Source: Candidatus Lucifugimonas marina (GTDB lineage: Bacteria; Chloroflexota; Dehalococcoidia; Lucifugimonadales; Lucifugimonadaceae). From it: DNA of 64,000 nt. Positions 60,531 to 64,000 of the stretch are shown one piece after another (position 1 is the first letter of the stretch; each line of letters starts with the position of its first letter). A program made the translations under genes and the position numbers. Below the pieces are notes generated by a model that was not told where the DNA came from, did not search any database, and saw nothing but the letters and a program-made list of their open reading frames with translations. The stretch covers positions 372,001-436,000 of the forward strand of contig CP046147.1 of the NCBI GenBank assembly GCA_029593915.1. Direction: 5' to 3'.

Positions 60531-61016
60531 TTAGGCTACTTTTTCTTCGTATCGAGCGTTCTCTGAAAGACCAATCCTAGCGGTAAGCGTTCCCAAGTCA
60601 CTCTTGAAAGTAACGAGAATCTGCTTTGGGACAGTCGATGTGAGCGTCGAGCCACGTGGTTCGATGATTACTGGCGGGCTGATGTCGCAGGTGAAGCCGT
60701 TCGAAGCTAGCTCTGTGGCTGCGTTACCGGTGATAACGTTTGCAATTTCACCGAGGGCAGATAGCGCCGTCGGGTCACGTGCATCCATGTCCTCACCGAT
60801 CATCCGCTTTACAACTTCCGATGAAACTTCATCGCTGAAACCGTAAAGTACGTTTCCTTCTAGTTTTCCGCTTACACCGATGATGGCTGTGATGTCGTCA
60901 GTTGTGTACTGGTATGACACAGCCTCTGCACCAGCGATTTCTAGCGGTACACCGAATTCCTTTTGCCACACCATCTGTGCGGGACCTATGAATGGGTTAA
61001 CAAACTCTTGCCGCAT
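60531..61016 (-). CDS. CheX-like chemotaxis phosphatase-family protein
   Basis: A 161-residue protein of the CheC/CheX/FliY fold. The signature ALSALGEIANVITGNAATELASNGF carries the Glu and Asn (E-x2-N) that in CheX dephosphorylate CheY-P. One such motif is present, as in CheX. No chemotaxis genes are near, so it may act on another receiver, perhaps that of the hybrid kinase gene just upstream on the same strand. That partner is inference. Confidence 0.85.
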   Translation of the reverse strand: MRQEFVNPFIGPAQMVWQKEFGVPLEIAGAEAVSYQYTTDDITAIIGVSGKLEGNVLYGFSDEVSSEVVKRMIGEDMDARDPTALSALGEIANVITGNAATELASNGFTCDISPPVIIEPRGSTLTSTVPKQILVTFKSDLGTLTARIGLSENARYEEKVA

Positions 61017-61311
61017 GAGTCAGAACCTTGACCTTGTTTCAAAATTTCTTGCCGACCCCGTTTTGGGGATGGATGCCCCGATTGGGACGGTCTAACGAGT
61101 TACGGATCAAGGTGAATGCATCACGGTTGCTCCGTTCAATTAGTCCAATCTAAGGGCACTTATCGGCAGCCACATCAGTAAAAGTACCTAGTAAGCACAA
61201 TGGGAAATAGTGCGCGCCATTGCGTGAGGCTACTGCCGAACCAGTTGAAACATGCAATTTGTCGCCAAGAGTTTTTGTAGGCGCGCCATGGACTCGTAGC
61301 CGAATGGATGC

Positions 61312-64000
61312 CTATTCTTGCCTTGTTACCGGGGCTTTGTTTCTGGCTACTACCGACATAAGCGCAGTGATATCGGCAAGGCGTGGAGGTTTGCTGAGAA
61401 TTCCAACGACTCGAGTCGAGATCGAATCTAAATCAAGCTGGCTATTCGCCCAGCCAGTCATGAGGATCACCTCGGTGTCGGGTGATTCTGTTTCGATAAA
61501 TTCAGCCAGCATGCGACCGTTTAGTTCTGGCATCTCGATATCGGATACAACTACGTCGAAAGGTGTACCCGCTTTGTAGTTTTCAGTTACAAGCTCTGAG
61601 GCTTCAGGTCCGCCAGGGGCTACTTCTACCGTGTGACCCTCGGCAGTAAGCATTTCTTGGACCACCATGCGGAGCATCGGCTCATCGTCGACTACAAGAA
61701 CATTGAGGTGGGCACCCTCTGAGGGCTGTCCTCCGGATTTCGATTGCAGTACCTCTGTTGGGCCCTCAACGGGGAATGTAAGTCGAACAATCGTTCCTGA
61801 TTCTTCGCCGGGAACTATCGAAACAGTTCCAGAATGTCGCTGCATTACCTGTTGAACCATTGGGAGTCCTAGCCCGGTTCCGCTGTCGCCTTTGGTGGTG
61901 AAAAACGGTTCAAGAGCTCGCTGCGCCGTTTCAGCGCTCATACCGGCCCCTTCGTCCTTCACGTCGATGATTACTTTTTCAGGATTAGGCACTGCACCTT
62001 CAGAAGATGGAACCGGGAATGTGTAGCCAGCAATTACGATCCGACCGCCGTGGGGCATGGCGTCGACAGCATTGAGCACCAAGTTCGTTAGGGCTTCACG
62101 TATCTCTGTGTCGATACCGGGGATCAGCGGAAGCACTCGTGCGAAATCTGTCGAGACCCAAATCGGGCGACCTGTTTCTGTCTCGCCGCGCCATCGTGGA
62201 CGGGTGAGTTCTATTGTTTCTCGAACGAGCTGTCGTACGTCGACGGGTTCGAAACTCAAGCTGTCGGATTCTCGATCACGGTAGAGCTGGCGCATGCGTT
62301 CGACAATTCTTGAAATGTCGAGAGCTGCGAGTCGAATTAGCTGTAGAAGCTTCTTGGAGTGATCGTCCATGCTCGTTGAGTTTTGTAGAAGCATGTCTGA
62401 GAACCCGACAACTGGTGAGAGGGCATTGTTGATGTCGTGAGTGATACCGCTCGCCATCTGACCCAACGCTCTGAGTCGTTCCTGGCGCATGGCTTGCTGC
62501 TGGGTTTCGACAAGTTCCGCGTTGATCAGCCTAAGGTTCTCGACCAGCTGTGCACCGTAGATCGCTTGAGCTACCGATGCGCCAACAGCGTTCATAAGTT
62601 CGACTTCCGCGGAGCCGAGAGACCCGGATTTGGCTCGTGCAACTACGATTGCGCCGTAGGTTTCTCCGTTCGCTCGCAGCGTGTGACCAACGACCGAGTA
62701 GAGCCCGGCAGCTGCAAACCTGTAGGCGAAATCGTCGAGATGGCCGCCAGTTTCTGACAGGTTGTGAGCACCAGTTTCATGGTTCGGATTCAGAATTATC
62801 GAATCGAACACGGTCGAGTCTTTTGGAATGGGGGGCGGGTTGTGGGATCCGGCTACTGCGTTGACTTTGAATTCGCCTGATGTGGGGTCGAAAACGAGTC
62901 CGAGTACCGAATCGGCGGGCAGTAAGTCGGCGAGTCGAGAGGTGACCACGTTCATTGTTGAATCGACATCATGAGTTTCGACGATGGCGGTGGTGATGAC
63001 GTTGAGCGTCGTGATTCGAGCCAGTCTGCGAAGTGCTTCAGATGCCTTTCGTTGGTCGGTGACGTCACGAAGGATTACCAGTCTTCCAGTTACCGCACCT
63101 TTGTCTCCATAATTCGAAAGTTCGGTGACCGTTGCCGAGAATGTGGATACTTCTAGATTATCTCCGGCTGTAAGCGTTAGATCTTCGATAGAAGATGCAG
63201 GGTCGCCGGTGCAGATTGTGTGGTCAGACTGATCACCGGGAAGCACATCACAAAGATGCCTACCAATTAGGTGACCATCGATTGGAAGCGCCAAGCGTTC
63301 AGCTGCTGGGTTGGTGTCGAGTATGTGACCCTCAGAATCGAGCACGAACATCGCATCAGGGATGTTTTCAACAAGTACATCAAGTGCAACAGGGACGAGT
63401 TCGAATAATCTGTGCCGCACGTATCCGTAGGCAACGATGACTCCTGACGCGGCGAAGGACATCGGCGTAGGGTCGAAGTCGCCGAGCGGATTAAGGTCAG
63501 TCAGAAATATCAGGTTTGCGCCAAGAGGAATTATTCCGGCTGCGATAGTGGCGATCATCTGGCTGCGGAACATCGATGTTTCGGTAAATGCTCGGTAAAG
63601 CAAGAATCCGAAACCACCGAAGAACGCCAAGTACGAGTAGACCCACGAAACCCAGAACCACACACCTCGGTCGAAAATTACCGAAACACTTCCGGTATCA
63701 CCAACGATTCGCGCGTCGTGCCACATGAGGTTGTGCGAGCCATTAGTTGCTGTGAGCGTTACCGTGATAGTCGGGATTACGAGCAACGACACCAGTAATC
63801 GGGCGGATACCGTGCGGACTCTTCCCGTTAAATGAGCAGCAGTGATGAACCAGAAGACCGGAACCGTAGAAATTCCTACGTATTCGAGCGGGACAAGAAG
63901 TAGTTTGTCGTCTATGTCTTCAAGGAGAACTTCGATTCCGTACGCACCCGACCATATAGCCGCGGCGATCATCAGCCATGCTACGGCTGCGGCGCCGGGG
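61312..64000 (-). CDS. Hybrid sensor histidine kinase (N-terminus beyond the window)
   Basis: The frame stays open to the window edge, so the protein is partial; at least 895 residues are seen. In order: five or more membrane helices of the 7TM-type input region (with VPLEYVGISTVPVFWFITAAHLTG), a PAS domain (about 200-315), a GAF-like domain (about 325-480), the dimerisation/His box (QMASGITHDINNALSPV), an ATPase domain (LTNLVLNAVDAM, DVKDEGAGM, GTGLGLPMV) and a C-terminal receiver with DDEP, the phospho-acceptor Asp in VVSDIEMPE, Thr in LMTGW and Lys in LSKPP. No output domain follows, so phosphate probably passes to another protein or the receiver regulates the kinase. The gap 61017-61311 to cheX holds no gene I can support. 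Confidence 0.9.
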   Translation of the reverse strand, partial: PGAAAVAWLMIAAAIWSGAYGIEVLLEDIDDKLLLVPLEYVGISTVPVFWFITAAHLTGRVRTVSARLLVSLLVIPTITVTLTATNGSHNLMWHDARIVGDTGSVSVIFDRGVWFWVSWVYSYLAFFGGFGFLLYRAFTETSMFRSQMIATIAAGIIPLGANLIFLTDLNPLGDFDPTPMSFAASGVIVAYGYVRHRLFELVPVALDVLVENIPDAMFVLDSEGHILDTNPAAERLALPIDGHLIGRHLCDVLPGDQSDHTICTGDPASSIEDLTLTAGDNLEVSTFSATVTELSNYGDKGAVTGRLVILRDVTDQRKASEALRRLARITTLNVITTAIVETHDVDSTMNVVTSRLADLLPADSVLGLVFDPTSGEFKVNAVAGSHNPPPIPKDSTVFDSIILNPNHETGAHNLSETGGHLDDFAYRFAAAGLYSVVGHTLRANGETYGAIVVARAKSGSLGSAEVELMNAVGASVAQAIYGAQLVENLRLINAELVETQQQAMRQERLRALGQMASGITHDINNALSPVVGFSDMLLQNSTSMDDHSKKLLQLIRLAALDISRIVERMRQLYRDRESDSLSFEPVDVRQLVRETIELTRPRWRGETETGRPIWVSTDFARVLPLIPGIDTEIREALTNLVLNAVDAMPHGGRIVIAGYTFPVPSSEGAVPNPEKVIIDVKDEGAGMSAETAQRALEPFFTTKGDSGTGLGLPMVQQVMQRHSGTVSIVPGEESGTIVRLTFPVEGPTEVLQSKSGGQPSEGAHLNVLVVDDEPMLRMVVQEMLTAEGHTVEVAPGGPEASELVTENYKAGTPFDVVVSDIEMPELNGRMLAEFIETESPDTEVILMTGWANSQLDLDSISTRVVGILSKPPRLADITALMSVVARNKAPVTRQE

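Overview
The window looks like chromosomal DNA of a free-living, probably marine, member of the Chloroflexota, most likely the SAR202 lineage. This is an inference from gene content. There are four enolase-superfamily sugar-acid dehydratases, a CaiB/BaiF CoA transferase, several short-chain dehydrogenases, two S1 sulfatases, a GMC oxidoreductase pair and many amidohydrolase or aldolase-type catabolic enzymes. They sit among core genes (rny, ymdB, plsY, rplY, sucCD, ppc, dusB, trmL, orn). TTG and GTG starts with clear Shine-Dalgarno sites are common, and a few genes look leaderless. I found no rRNA, tRNA, CRISPR array, prophage or transposase.

Layout: 0.3-2.6 kb is an ammonium unit (amtB, a receiver-less winged-helix regulator, PII). 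2.8-4.6 kb is a TPP enzyme of acetolactate-synthase type. 4.7-8.8 kb is a copper and cytochrome cluster ending in a CopC-CopD-cytochrome c fusion. 8.9-11.1 kb holds a CoA transferase and an SDR. 11.1-14.15 kb is the most interesting part: RsbS, RsbT and RsbX homologues followed by a protein with an RsbU-type N-terminus joined to a degenerate GGDEF domain and an intact EAL domain. Oligoribonuclease, which clears pGpG, follows, and a PAS-GGDEF cyclase lies 3.4 kb away. 15-38.8 kb is a catabolic region with HpcH/HpaI aldolase, RraA-like protein, rhamnose mutarotase-like protein, amidohydrolases, sulfatases, GMC dehydrogenase and four enolase-superfamily genes with a Gfo/Idh oxidoreductase and an epimerase. 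39.1-45 kb is a leftward housekeeping block (rplY, rny, ymdB, PHP phosphatase, plsY, zinc-ribbon membrane protein). 45.4-49.5 kb has an Rrf2 regulator, MoeB/ThiF, cysteine synthase and amidase. 49.8-55.7 kb has an SDR without the usual catalytic Tyr/Lys, two hydroxypyruvate-isomerase-like paralogues, PEP carboxylase and PgpA. 55.7-60.3 kb has three alpha/beta hydrolases in a row (the middle one broken by an in-frame TGA) and sucCD. 60.5-64 kb has an orphan CheX and a hybrid histidine kinase that runs off the window.

The genes suggest a heterotroph that takes apart sugar acids, sulfated or acylated compounds and small organic acids, feeding them through PEP carboxylase and the TCA cycle. Signalling is rich in c-di-GMP and partner-switching components. 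Intergenic DNA carries small inverted-repeat elements of a few related types.
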